Assembly: GCA_013538855.1 (NCBI GenBank)
Contig: JABXJS010000197.1
Span: 1 to 43,012, forward strand
Source: Herpetosiphonaceae bacterium
GTDB lineage: Bacteria; Chloroflexota; Chloroflexia; Chloroflexales; Herpetosiphonaceae
DNA: 43,012 nucleotides
Direction: 5' to 3'
Part shown: positions 31,190-39,672 of the stretch, piece by piece
Numbering within the stretch: position 1 is the stretch's first letter
Layout: every line of letters starts with the position of its first letter
Made by a program: the position numbers and the translations under genes
Notes under the pieces: generated by a model
Seen by the model: only the letters and a program-made list of their open reading frames with translations
What the model was told of the DNA's origin: nothing
Database searches by the model: none

Positions 31190-34100
31190 ATGGACGCCCA
31201 GGCCGTCGCAACCTTCCTAGCCGCCCTCCAGCGCGACAACCCGCACATCGCCTGGCTCCCCGAAGAGCTAGAGCAAATTTATGAGGAGGTGCTGAGCGAG
31301 GGGAGGCTCAGCTTAACCCCGTGGGGGTTACGGCACGATGTAGGCCGAAAAAGCCTGGAGCATACGCCGCTTCGGATACTGCCCGACGAGATTGAACTGA
31401 TCGATGGTCTGAAAGAACTAGATATCCAAAATAACGAACTAGTTGAATTACCAGTCACGATAAGCAAGCTCGCGGCACTGCAAAAGGTTAATGTTAAGAG
31501 CAATGAACTGCCGCTGCTGCCGCAGAAGCTTGAAGCACTAAAAACGCTAGTTCAGCTAGATATTGGCTACAACAAGCTACGCGAGCTGCCTGAGTGGCTG
31601 CAAGATTACACCCAGCTTGAGCAGCTTGGAATTGCAAGATCAAGTGTAGGCAGTCTACCAACATGGCTCACCAATTTCAAAAACTTGACTCATCTTAATA
31701 TCGCCAGCAATGAGCTTAAGACGCTACCGGAGTGGCTCGGCCAACTCACCGCCCTCCAATCCCTCCACCTCAGCAATAATCAACTCACCGCTCTGCCCGA
31801 GTCCCTCGGCCAACTCACCGCCCTCCAACGGCTTGATCTCAGTTCTAATCAACTCACCGCCCTGCCTGAGGCGCTCGGCAAGCTTACGAACCTCCAACGG
31901 CTTGATCTCAGCAATAATCAGCTCACCGCTCTGCCCGAGTCTCTCGGCCAACTCACCGCCCTCCAACAGCTTGATCTCAGCAATAATCAGCTCACCGCTC
32001 TGCCCGAGTCTCTCGGCCAACTCACCGCCCTCCAATCCCTCAACCTCAGTAGGAATCAACTCACCATTCTTCCGGAATCGCTCGGCCAACTCACCGCCCT
32101 CCAACAGCTTGATCTCAGCAGGAATCAACTCACCACTCTGCCCGAGTCGCTCGGCCAACTCGCCAACCTTAAGGAGCTTGATCTTCTGGATAATCTCCTC
32201 ACTAGGCTGCCAAAAAATCTATTTTTCTTAAAGAATTTGCGCAAACTTTATCTTGGCAATAACAAACTTATACAGGTGCCAGCAGCTATCACAACACTTG
32301 CATTTCTTGAACGACTCGATCTAGCCAAGAATCAAATTACAGCACTACCAGTCAACCTAGCCGAGCTAAAGCATCTTGAGACTTTACAGCTCAAAAACAA
32401 CCAGCTCAAGACGCTGCCACCCAAGCTTGATCAGCTAGCACGCCTCAGACAATTAGATCTCTCCGGCAACCCGCTGCTTATTCCGCCGGAGATTTTAGAT
32501 AAACCAAGCAATGTCAAGACCATTCTTGAGTACTACTACCAGCCGCGGCGGGCTATGGCGGAGGCCAAGGTGGTGCTCGTGGGGCAGGGCGGCGTGGGCA
32601 AGACGTCGCTGATCCGCCAAATGATCGACGGCGACTTCAACCCCAACGAGAACAAGACCGAGGGCATTCAGATTCGCCACTGGCCCATCCACGACGCCGC
32701 GGGCCAGCAGTATCGCTGCAACATCTGGGACTTTGGCGGGCAGGAGATTATGCACGCCACCCATCAGTTCTTCATGACCCAGCGCACGCTGTATGTGCTG
32801 GTGCTCGACGCCCGCTCCAGCGACGAGGACAACCGCCTGGAGTACTGGCTCAAGCTCATCGAGAGCTTCGGCGGCGACTCGCCGATCATCATCGTCGGCA
32901 ACAAGACCGACCAGCACCCGTTTAGCCCGGATCGACGGGCGCTCCAGCGCAAGTACCCGCAGATTCGCGCCTTCTATCCCACCTCCTGCGAGCGCGGCGA
33001 CGGCCTCGCCGCCCTGCGCGCCGCCCTGCCCGCCCACGTCCTCGACCTGCCGCACGTCCACGATCAGATACCGATCACCTGGTTTGACGTCAAGCAGCGC
33101 CTGGAGCAGCTGGAGCGCGACCACATTCCCTTCGACAGCTACATCGAGCTGTGCGAGCAGGCGGGCATCAGCTACGGCTGGGAGCAGCAGCAGCTCATCC
33201 GCTTCCTGCACGACCTCGGCGCAGTGCTCAACTTCCGCGACGACCCGCGCCTAGAGGAGACCAACGTGCTGCGGCCCGACTGGGTGACGCAGGCGGTCTA
33301 CGCCATCCTCAACGAGCCGTCGCTGACCACTCAGCACCACGGCGTGCTCGACTGCCGCCAGCTCGGCGACATCCTCGACAACAAGCGCTATCCCCGCCGC
33401 AAGCACTACTTCATCATCGAGATGATGCGCAAGTTCGAGCTGTGCTTCTACCTCGACGACAACACCCAGCAGCGCGTGCTCATCCCCGACCTGCTGCCGC
33501 CGGAGGAGCCGGACACCGGCGAATGGGACGATGTGCTGGCCTTCGAGTACCACTACGACGTGCTGCCCGGCAGCGTCATCTCGCGCTTTATGGTGCGCAT
33601 GGAGCACCGCATCGACGCCCACACCTACTGGCGCAACGGCGTGGTGCTGCGCCAGCCCGAGGACGGCAATCGCGCCCTCGTGCGCGCCGACCGCGAGGCC
33701 AGGCAGATCATCATCTGGGTTGCTGGCCCGCCCGCCACGCGCCGCCGCTTCCTCTCCGAAATGCGCTCGCAGTTCGAGGCCATCCACCGCTCGATCAAGA
33801 AGCTCACGCCGCAGCAGGTCGTGCCCATCCCCGGCCACCCCGCCATCAGCGAGGACTACGACTACCTGCTCCAGCTGGAGCAGATGGGCGAGCAGACGTT
33901 CATCCCGCGCGGCCTGCGTGAGCGCATCGCCATCCGCCAGGTGCTCGACGGCATCGAGGCCCCGCAGCAGCGCCAGGAGCGCCAGATCACCGCGATGCTC
34001 GACAAGCAGCTCAAGGGCGAGCAGATGGAGCACATGCGCGACTTCAGCCTTGGCGCGCTCCAGTCCCTCGCGCAGACCTACCGCAGCAACCTGGCCACGC

Positions 34101-34228
34101 TTGAGCTACAGATCGCCCAGCACGGCCTCCAGCCGCCAACCCACCTCATCACCCAGCGCGACGAGAGCAAGCGCCGCCTAGAGCTGCTGGAGCAGCTGAT
34201 CGCGGAGCGCGGCCCAAGCATGCACTAA
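31190..34228 (+). CDS. Roco protein: LRR-Roc GTPase-COR
   Basis: This 1012-residue multidomain GTPase starts at an ATG six bases after GAGAGGAGG. Residues 1-60 are a short N-terminal domain shared with the LRR-only gene downstream. About 65-445 hold some 16 leucine-rich repeats of 23 residues (consensus LTALPESLGQLTALQxLDLSxNQ). The Roc domain follows: P-loop 'GQGGVGKT' (465-472), 'DFGGQE' (514-519) and 'NKTD' (571-574). The COR domain runs from about 640 to the end ('LRPDWVTQAVYAILNEPSLT', 'VLIPDLLPPEEP'). Bacterial Roco proteins are dimeric GTP-dependent switches, related to human LRRK2; their bacterial roles are mostly unknown. There is no kinase or other fused effector. The LRR part is AT-richer than the GTPase part, suggesting a mosaic. 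Confidence 0.94.
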   Translation: MDAQAVATFLAALQRDNPHIAWLPEELEQIYEEVLSEGRLSLTPWGLRHDVGRKSLEHTPLRILPDEIELIDGLKELDIQNNELVELPVTISKLAALQKVNVKSNELPLLPQKLEALKTLVQLDIGYNKLRELPEWLQDYTQLEQLGIARSSVGSLPTWLTNFKNLTHLNIASNELKTLPEWLGQLTALQSLHLSNNQLTALPESLGQLTALQRLDLSSNQLTALPEALGKLTNLQRLDLSNNQLTALPESLGQLTALQQLDLSNNQLTALPESLGQLTALQSLNLSRNQLTILPESLGQLTALQQLDLSRNQLTTLPESLGQLANLKELDLLDNLLTRLPKNLFFLKNLRKLYLGNNKLIQVPAAITTLAFLERLDLAKNQITALPVNLAELKHLETLQLKNNQLKTLPPKLDQLARLRQLDLSGNPLLIPPEILDKPSNVKTILEYYYQPRRAMAEAKVVLVGQGGVGKTSLIRQMIDGDFNPNENKTEGIQIRHWPIHDAAGQQYRCNIWDFGGQEIMHATHQFFMTQRTLYVLVLDARSSDEDNRLEYWLKLIESFGGDSPIIIVGNKTDQHPFSPDRRALQRKYPQIRAFYPTSCERGDGLAALRAALPAHVLDLPHVHDQIPITWFDVKQRLEQLERDHIPFDSYIELCEQAGISYGWEQQQLIRFLHDLGAVLNFRDDPRLEETNVLRPDWVTQAVYAILNEPSLTTQHHGVLDCRQLGDILDNKRYPRRKHYFIIEMMRKFELCFYLDDNTQQRVLIPDLLPPEEPDTGEWDDVLAFEYHYDVLPGSVISRFMVRMEHRIDAHTYWRNGVVLRQPEDGNRALVRADREARQIIIWVAGPPATRRRFLSEMRSQFEAIHRSIKKLTPQQVVPIPGHPAISEDYDYLLQLEQMGEQTFIPRGLRERIAIRQVLDGIEAPQQRQERQITAMLDKQLKGEQMEHMRDFSLGALQSLAQTYRSNLATLELQIAQHGLQPPTHLITQRDESKRRLELLEQLIAERGPSMH
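31739..32221 (+). repeat. Seven near-identical 69-bp LRR-coding units
   Basis: Units repeat every 69 bp (31739, 31808, 31877, 31946, 32015, 32084, 32153) around ggccaactcaccgccctcca, with few changes even at silent positions. This points to recent expansion or gene conversion. Flanking LRRs on both sides are much more diverged. Confidence 0.95.
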
Positions 34229-34307
34229 GCACCTACCGTCCGGCCCGCGCCCGCAAAGCGGCGAGCAGCACCAGCTAGCAGGGCAATATGTTCTGAAAAG
34301 CAGCGTC

Positions 34308-34563
34308 GGCGCAGGCGCTCAGGCTACCGCAGCGTGGGCCGGCGCTGGTGCTTAATCGTCCGCTCACTGGTGGCGATCCGTGGCTGCGGGTGGCCTGCTC
34401 CAGCACTCGCAGGCAGCCCGGCCGCGCCCGGCCAGACTCGTGCAGGATGCTTTTTTGAAAAATAAGCGCCGGCGCAGGCGCTGCCGCTAGCGCGGCGTGG
34501 GCCGGCGCTGGTGCTTAATCGTCCGCTCACTGGTGGCGATCCGTGGCTGCGGGTGGCCTGCTC
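34308..34563. repeat. Tandem duplication, period 163 bp
   Basis: Copy 1 (34308-34400) and copy 2 (34471-34563) share an exact 69-bp block (34332-34400 and 34495-34563) and a preceding GGCGCAGGCGCT. The block includes CTTAATCGTCCGCTCACTGG. It sits just after the Roco gene in the 859-bp gap before the LRR-only gene; the gap has no gene I can support. Confidence 0.93.
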
Positions 34564-34592
34564 GTCGTAGTACAGTGTTAGCAGAGATGTCA

Positions 34593-34680
34593 GCCAGCGC
34601 CTTTGCCCAAACACGGCGCTGGGCAATCCCGCCTGCACGGGCGGATGGAGACTGCTGCGGCTACGGCGCGTGGGCCGACG
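34593..34680 (+). repeat. Dispersed intergenic repeat, copy C1
   Basis: GCCTTTGCCCAAACACGGCG, then GCTGGGCAATCCCGCCTGC and GCGGCTACGGCGCGTGGGCC. It matches copy C2 over more than 80 bp, with only a few changes. Confidence 0.9.
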
Positions 34681-34802
34681 GCGTGGCGCTGGCGCTTTTT
34701 GTTCCAAAAAAAGCACTGGCGGGCAACAACAGCGCTACGGAGCGCGCGGCGGCAGCGGCGCAACATCACAGCGAGCGCGCACCGCTGCACCGCCGCCAGC
34801 GA

Positions 34803-34914
34803 GCGCCTTTGCCCCAAACCCGGTGCTGGGCAATCCCGCCTACACGGGCGGATGGAGACTGCTGCGGCTACGGCGCGTGGGCCAACGCCGCAGCACGGGC
34901 CTGCATCCGCCCAA
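34803..34914 (+). repeat. Dispersed intergenic repeat, copy C2 (left flank of LRR-only gene)
   Basis: Positions 34821-34914 match 36941-37034 at 91 of 94 bases. Positions 34803-34886 also match C1. It ends 89 bp before the LRR-only promoter. Confidence 0.95.
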
Positions 34915-35002
34915 CCATGCCGCCGACCAGCGTCTTCTTCAGCACATGGCGCGGGGGAGCAGACGCGGGCAGCAAAGCTCGGGGCCATCATCCTCATCAC
35001 CC

Positions 35003-35031
35003 ACGACAAACACAAACATATGTGCTATATT
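35003..35031 (+). promoter_or_regulatory. Promoter of the LRR-only gene
   Basis: ACGACA (35003-35008), a 17-bp spacer, and TGC-TATATT with extended -10 (35023-35031). The start point would be near 35038, 50 bp before the ATG. Confidence 0.6.
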
Positions 35032-35087
35032 AATACCCTATCAATCAGCAGCAGAGCGCCGTGCGCACAGTGAGCAGAGGAGGCCCT

Positions 35088-36893
35088 ATGGACACCCATG
35101 CAGTTGATACATTTCTCACAGCGCTACAGCGCGACAACCAACATGTGCTCTGGATACCAGAGGAGCTAGAGGTGTTGCGCCATGACCTACTCACCATGCA
35201 CACGCTCAACCTCTCACGCTGGCATGATGAGAATGAAAGCGGGTGGAAAAGCCTAGATCAAACAGAGCTTAACGTGCTGCCAGCGGAGATCGCGCTGCTG
35301 GAGGGGCTGCAGGTTCTCGATGTACGCTTCAACCAGTTGAGCGATCTACCCGCAGCAATAGCCTGCCTCAGCACATTAGAGCGGCTTGACGTCAGCTTCA
35401 ATAAACTCCAGCAGTTGCCGCACAGCATTACCCAGTTGCGCAATCTGGCCCAGCTTGACATTGGCTACAACAGCATACGCGGGCTACCCGAGTGGCTTGG
35501 CAGCTGCTCTCAGCTAGAGATGCTTGGACTGGCGGACCTTCAGATTGTGCATCTACCCCTATGGCTGCTACAGCTAGAGCAGCTGCACACCCTCGACATC
35601 AGTGATAATCCACTCGCCCCCTTGCCCGAATGGATGGCTCAGATGCGCATGCTACGAGCACTTAATCTTGGTAGCACACTACTCGAACACTTTCCAGCGG
35701 TTGTGTTGCAGCTGCATGGGCTAGAAAAGCTCAACCTAAGCTATAACAATGTCCAAGCTATTCCTGCTATGATCGCGCAGCTCAGTCAGCTTCAGGTATT
35801 AGATGTTAGCAGCAATGGGTTGCTAACGCTACCTGACCAGATGGCGCAGTTGCTTGAGCTACAAGACCTCAACATAGGCGATAATCCTCAGCTACAGCTT
35901 GCACCTTGGATTGGGAGCTTGCCTCACCTGCATACACTCAATATCAATGATGCACGACTCACAACTCTGCCTGAGTGGATCGCCGGGCTAAGCAACCTGC
36001 AAAGCATAGATATTTCCTCCATGCAGCTCAGCAGTCTGCCGGACTGGTTTTGGCAGCTCACAAACTTACGCCATGTGAACTTCAGTCAGCTTTTCTTCAC
36101 CAGCTTGTCCGAGCGCATCGGCCAGCTCACGCAGCTTCAGACGCTCGACCTCAGCTATACTGCTCTGACCAGCTTGCCGGAAAGCATTGGCCAGCTCACG
36201 CAGCTTCAAACGCTCAACCTCAACTATGTTTCGCTCAATAGCTTACCCGAGAGCATCGGGCAGCTTACAAACCTAGAGCAGCTCACGCTCGTCCAAAGCA
36301 ACCTAAGCAGCCTGCCTGAGAGCTTTGGTCAACTGCAGAAACTACGCACGGTGGACTTTAGCGGCTCACCATTGCAGCACTTGCCGAGCTGTGTTGGACA
36401 GCTGACAAATCTGCTCGCGCTTAATCTGCGCTACACCAGCCTTAGCGAACTAAGCGCTACGATTGGCCAGTTGCGCCAGCTTCAATACCTTGAGCTAAGC
36501 GCAAACCAGCTCACCGCACTGCCAAGCGCGCTCGCCCAGCTCAAACAGCTGCGCTTCCTTGATGTAAGTAACAATCAGCTCAGCGTATTTCCCTCAGTTA
36601 TCACCCAGCTAGCTCATCTTCGCGAGCTTAATCTCTCTGAAAACCAGCTCACCAGCATACCGCAGGACATCATCCAGCTGGCTTTGCTCCAGACACTCTA
36701 CTTAAGTGATAATCAACTCACTGCGCTGCCGCCCAACCTTGATCAACTCAGGCATCTTCTTAACCTTTCGGTCTCCAGAAATCCTGTGCCTATTTCAGAG
36801 AAGATCAAAAGTAGCGCTATGCCAGCGCACCAGCTGCTTACTCACTACTACGCTATGGTTGCAGAGCGTGGAGCAACAACAGAGGACAAATGA
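35088..36893 (+). CDS. LRR-only paralogue of the Roco sensor half
   Basis: A 601-residue soluble protein. Residues 1-60 align with the start of the Roco protein ('MDTHAVDTFLTALQRDNQHV' against 'MDAQAVATFLAALQRDNPHI'). They are followed by about 22 leucine-rich repeats of 23 residues. It ends 'MPAHQLLTHYYAMVAERGAT', which lines up with the Roco segment 'ILEYYYQPRRAMAEA' just ahead of its P-loop, so the GTPase and COR domains are absent. No signal peptide or membrane helix. The ATG follows AGAGGAGG by four bases and has its own promoter. The LRRs are far more diverged than those of the Roco gene. It may act as a co-sensor, competitor or adaptor of the Roco protein; that is inference. It is flanked by direct repeats. 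Confidence 0.9.
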   Translation: MDTHAVDTFLTALQRDNQHVLWIPEELEVLRHDLLTMHTLNLSRWHDENESGWKSLDQTELNVLPAEIALLEGLQVLDVRFNQLSDLPAAIACLSTLERLDVSFNKLQQLPHSITQLRNLAQLDIGYNSIRGLPEWLGSCSQLEMLGLADLQIVHLPLWLLQLEQLHTLDISDNPLAPLPEWMAQMRMLRALNLGSTLLEHFPAVVLQLHGLEKLNLSYNNVQAIPAMIAQLSQLQVLDVSSNGLLTLPDQMAQLLELQDLNIGDNPQLQLAPWIGSLPHLHTLNINDARLTTLPEWIAGLSNLQSIDISSMQLSSLPDWFWQLTNLRHVNFSQLFFTSLSERIGQLTQLQTLDLSYTALTSLPESIGQLTQLQTLNLNYVSLNSLPESIGQLTNLEQLTLVQSNLSSLPESFGQLQKLRTVDFSGSPLQHLPSCVGQLTNLLALNLRYTSLSELSATIGQLRQLQYLELSANQLTALPSALAQLKQLRFLDVSNNQLSVFPSVITQLAHLRELNLSENQLTSIPQDIIQLALLQTLYLSDNQLTALPPNLDQLRHLLNLSVSRNPVPISEKIKSSAMPAHQLLTHYYAMVAERGATTEDK

Positions 36894-36940
36894 GGGCCAA
36901 GCGTGGCTCAACGCTGCCAGCCAGCGTTGCCTTCAGCATA

Positions 36941-37034
36941 CGGCGCTGGGCAATCCCGCCTACACGGGCGGATGGAGACTGCTGCGGCTACGGCGCGGGG
37001 GCCGACGCCGCAGCACGGGCCTGCATCCGCCCAA
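36941..37034 (+). repeat. Dispersed intergenic repeat, copy C3 (right flank of LRR-only gene)
   Basis: Same orientation as C2 and 97% identical over 94 bp, starting 48 bp after the LRR-only stop codon. C2 and C3 are 2120 bp apart. Confidence 0.95.
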
Positions 37035-37124
37035 AAAGCAGCCAGCCCACGACACCAGTACGTAGGCAGCGCCAGGGGCGACGGCGGATGATTGGCGCTG
37101 GGACTGGCGAGCATCGGCGCGGAA

Positions 37125-37136
37125 CATGGTACCATG
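37125..37136. promoter_or_regulatory. 12-bp palindrome upstream of rarA
   Basis: CATGGTACCATG, 41 bp before the rarA start. It may be an operator, or it may overlap a weak -10 (TACCAT). Confidence 0.3.
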
Positions 37137-37177
37137 GCAGCTGAAACCAACGGCTCAGGCGAAAGAGGTTAGGTACT

Positions 37178-38527
37178 ATGGAGGACATGTTCAGCGCACA
37201 CGCGGCGGCGGCGCGCGCCAATGAGGCACCGCTGGCCGCCCGCATGCGCCCGCGCACGCTCGATGAGTTCGTCGGGCAGGCGCAGATCGTTGGCGATGGG
37301 CGGCTGCTGCGGCGGCTGATCGAGCGCGACCAGCTGCTCTCGCTGATTTTGTGGGGGCCGCCGGGCACTGGCAAGACCACGCTGGCGCGGCTGCTGGCGC
37401 AGGCGTCGTCGGCGCACTTCGAGCCGCTGTCGGCGGTCAGCGCTGGCGTGGCCGATCTGCGGCGGGTGGTCAAGGAGGCCAACGAGCGCCGCGGCATGTA
37501 CACCAAGCGCACCGTCCTGTTTATCGACGAGATCCATCGCTGGAACAAGGCCCAGCAGGATGCGGTGCTGCCGCACGTCGAGGACGGCACGGTCGTGCTC
37601 ATCGGCGCAACAACTGAAAACCCATCGTTTGAGATCAACAGCGCGCTGCTGTCGCGCTGCCGCGTGATCACCCTGGAGGCGCTCAGCGACGACGACATCG
37701 GCGCAATCGTCGACCGCGCGCTCGCCGATCGTGAGCGCGGGCTGGGCCAGCCGCCAACCACCCTGACCGCCGACGCGCGCAGCACGCTGGTCAACCTGGC
37801 CAACGGCGACGCACGTGCGGCGCTGACCGCGCTGGAGGCCGCCGCGCTAGCCCAGCCGCTGCAGGACGGCACGCGCCAGATTGATCGCGACGCCATCATC
37901 GAGGCCTACCAGCGCCGCACCGTGGCCTACGACAAAAATGGCGAGCTGCACTACGACGGCATCTCGGCGCTGCACAAGTCGGTGCGCGACAGCGATCCCG
38001 ACGGCGCGCTGTACTGGCTCGGGCGCATGCTGGAGGGCGGCGAAGACCCGCTCTATGTGGCTCGCCGCGTCATCCGCATGGCGGTCGAGGACATCGGCCT
38101 AGCCGAGCCGAACGCGCTGGCGATGTGCGTCGCCGCCCAGCAGGCCGTGCACTTCATGGGCGCTGGCGAGGGCGCGCTGGCGCTGGCGCAGGCGGTGGTG
38201 TTTCTGGCGCAAGCGCCCAAGAGCAACGCGGTGTATCGCGCCTACGGAGCCGTGCAGCAGGACGTGGCCGAGACGCGCAACGATCCTGTGCCGCTGCACC
38301 TGCGCAACGCCGCCACCGGGCTGATGCGCGGCCTGGGCTACGGCGCAGGCTACAAGTACGCCCACGACTACGCCGACGCCCAGGTCGAGCAAGAGCACCT
38401 GCCAGCCAACCTACAGGGCCGCCGCTACTACGAGCCAACCAGCCACGGCTATGAGGCCAGCATCCAGCAGCGCCTAGCCTGGCGCACCACCCCATCAGCT
38501 GCATCTAGCGAGGAGACCGACGCATGA
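37178..38527 (+). CDS. rarA: Replication-associated recombination protein A (AAA+ ATPase)
   Basis: A 449-residue AAA+ protein of the RarA/MgsA/WRNIP1 family. It acts at stalled replication forks and binds SSB and DNA ends in the cytoplasm. Walker A 'GPPGTGKT' is at 60-67, Walker B 'LFIDEIHRWNK' at 114-124 (Trp where Phe is usual), sensor 1 'GATTENPSF' at 143-151 and the arginine finger in 'ALLSRCRV' (157-164). The C-terminal tetramerisation region has 'YDGISALHKSVRDSDPDGAL', 'MAVEDIGLAEPNAL' and 'RRYYEPTSHGYE'. Length is as expected. The ribosome site is modest (GAGG, AGGT). Its stop overlaps the next start (ATGA). Confidence 0.96.
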   Translation: MEDMFSAHAAAARANEAPLAARMRPRTLDEFVGQAQIVGDGRLLRRLIERDQLLSLILWGPPGTGKTTLARLLAQASSAHFEPLSAVSAGVADLRRVVKEANERRGMYTKRTVLFIDEIHRWNKAQQDAVLPHVEDGTVVLIGATTENPSFEINSALLSRCRVITLEALSDDDIGAIVDRALADRERGLGQPPTTLTADARSTLVNLANGDARAALTALEAAALAQPLQDGTRQIDRDAIIEAYQRRTVAYDKNGELHYDGISALHKSVRDSDPDGALYWLGRMLEGGEDPLYVARRVIRMAVEDIGLAEPNALAMCVAAQQAVHFMGAGEGALALAQAVVFLAQAPKSNAVYRAYGAVQQDVAETRNDPVPLHLRNAATGLMRGLGYGAGYKYAHDYADAQVEQEHLPANLQGRRYYEPTSHGYEASIQQRLAWRTTPSAASSEETDA

Positions 38528-39639
38528 ACACCGATCTGCTCTGGCTGCCGTTTGCCATGCCCTACAGCAATATCACTGTGCCCAATCGCCTGGCGCTGGC
38601 CCCGATGACCACCTACTCATCGCATCCAGACGGCACCGTGAGCGACGCCGAGGTCGAGTACCTGCGCCGCCGCGCCGCTGGCGGCATCGGCACCATCATC
38701 ACCGCTGCGTGCTACGTTGACCCGGCCGGCAAAGGCTTCATCGGCCAGTGGGGCTGCTCCGATGACCGCTTCCTGCCCTCGCTGCGCCGCGTGGCCGAGG
38801 CCGTGCGCGAGGAGGGCGGCATGCCGCTGCTCCAGATCCACGACGCCGGGCGCATGTCCAACCCGCAGGTGATCGAGGGTGCCCCGCGCGCACCGTCGCC
38901 GATTCCGGCGGCACGGCCCGACGCGGTCACACCGCGCGCCATGAGCACCACCGAGATTCAGGCCAGCATCGAGTCCTTCGCCGCCGCCGCCAAGCGTGCG
39001 ATCCAGGCCGGCTACTACGGCGTCGAGATTCACGGAGCCAACACCTACCTGCTGCAGCAGTTCTTCTCGCCCCACTCCAACTGCCGCACCGACCGCTGGG
39101 GCGGCAACCTCGACAAGCGCATGCGCTTTATCATCGAGACGGTGCAGGCTGTGCGCGACGCTGTCGGCCTAGAGGGCGTCGTCGGCTACCGCTTCTCGCC
39201 GGAGGAGGTCGAGAATCCCGGCATTACCATGGACGACACGCTGGAGCTTGTCGACACGCTCACCGAGCTGCCGCTCGACTATCTGCACGTCTCGCTCGGC
39301 AACTATCGCCAAGGCTCGCTGCGCAACCCCGACGACACACGGCCACGCTCGCAGATTGTCTTAGATCGCGTCAATGGCGACAAGCCGGTGATCGTCGTCG
39401 GCTCGATCACCACGCCTGAGCAGGCCATCGACGCACTGCACATGGGCGCGGCGCTGGTCGGCCTAGGCCGCGTGGCCCTCTACGAGCCAGACTGGGCCGC
39501 GAAGGTGCGCGCCGGTCAGCTCGACGAGCTGCGCACCTGCCTGCCTGCCGTGGACGGCGACAGCATCTGCACGCTGCCGCCGCCGATGTATGCGACGCTG
39601 CTTAGTCGCCGTGGCTGGGTGCCGATCTGCAGCAAGTAG
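38524..39639 (+). CDS. Old yellow enzyme family NADH:flavin oxidoreductase
   Basis: A 371-residue FMN-dependent TIM-barrel ene-reductase-type enzyme. 'PNRLALAPMTTYSS' (20-33) is the first FMN loop; the YqjM-type cysteine at this place is Thr. 'GVEIHGANTYLLQQFFSP' (166-183) gives the substrate-binding pair His170 and Asn173. 'SNCRTDRWGGNLDKRMRF' is the typical following motif, and 'VIVVGSITTPEQAIDAL' binds the FMN phosphate. It resembles the Bacillus YqiG type. It would reduce activated alkenes or quinone-like compounds using NAD(P)H. It overlaps rarA by 4 bp (ATGA), so translation is coupled although the functions look unrelated. Confidence 0.92.
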   Translation: MNTDLLWLPFAMPYSNITVPNRLALAPMTTYSSHPDGTVSDAEVEYLRRRAAGGIGTIITAACYVDPAGKGFIGQWGCSDDRFLPSLRRVAEAVREEGGMPLLQIHDAGRMSNPQVIEGAPRAPSPIPAARPDAVTPRAMSTTEIQASIESFAAAAKRAIQAGYYGVEIHGANTYLLQQFFSPHSNCRTDRWGGNLDKRMRFIIETVQAVRDAVGLEGVVGYRFSPEEVENPGITMDDTLELVDTLTELPLDYLHVSLGNYRQGSLRNPDDTRPRSQIVLDRVNGDKPVIVVGSITTPEQAIDALHMGAALVGLGRVALYEPDWAAKVRAGQLDELRTCLPAVDGDSICTLPPPMYATLLSRRGWVPICSK

Positions 39640-39641
39640 CT

Positions 39642-39672
39642 GCTTGACGACCTGACATATCAGGTATCAAGC
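39642..39672. terminator. Hairpin between convergent genes
   Basis: GCTTGA/TCAAGC and CCTGA/TCAGG arms pair around CATA. It overlaps the 3' end of the SMI1/KNR4 gene and probably ends transcription from both sides. Confidence 0.5.

Noticed and set aside
31724-32158. Minus-strand frame with ERLGQSGELI repeats
   Set aside because: Antisense reading of the repeated LRR DNA.
34497-35107. Overlapping frames between the two LRR genes
   Set aside because: All three frames are open because of GC-rich repeats. No ribosome site or family motif; they run into the promoter of the LRR-only gene.
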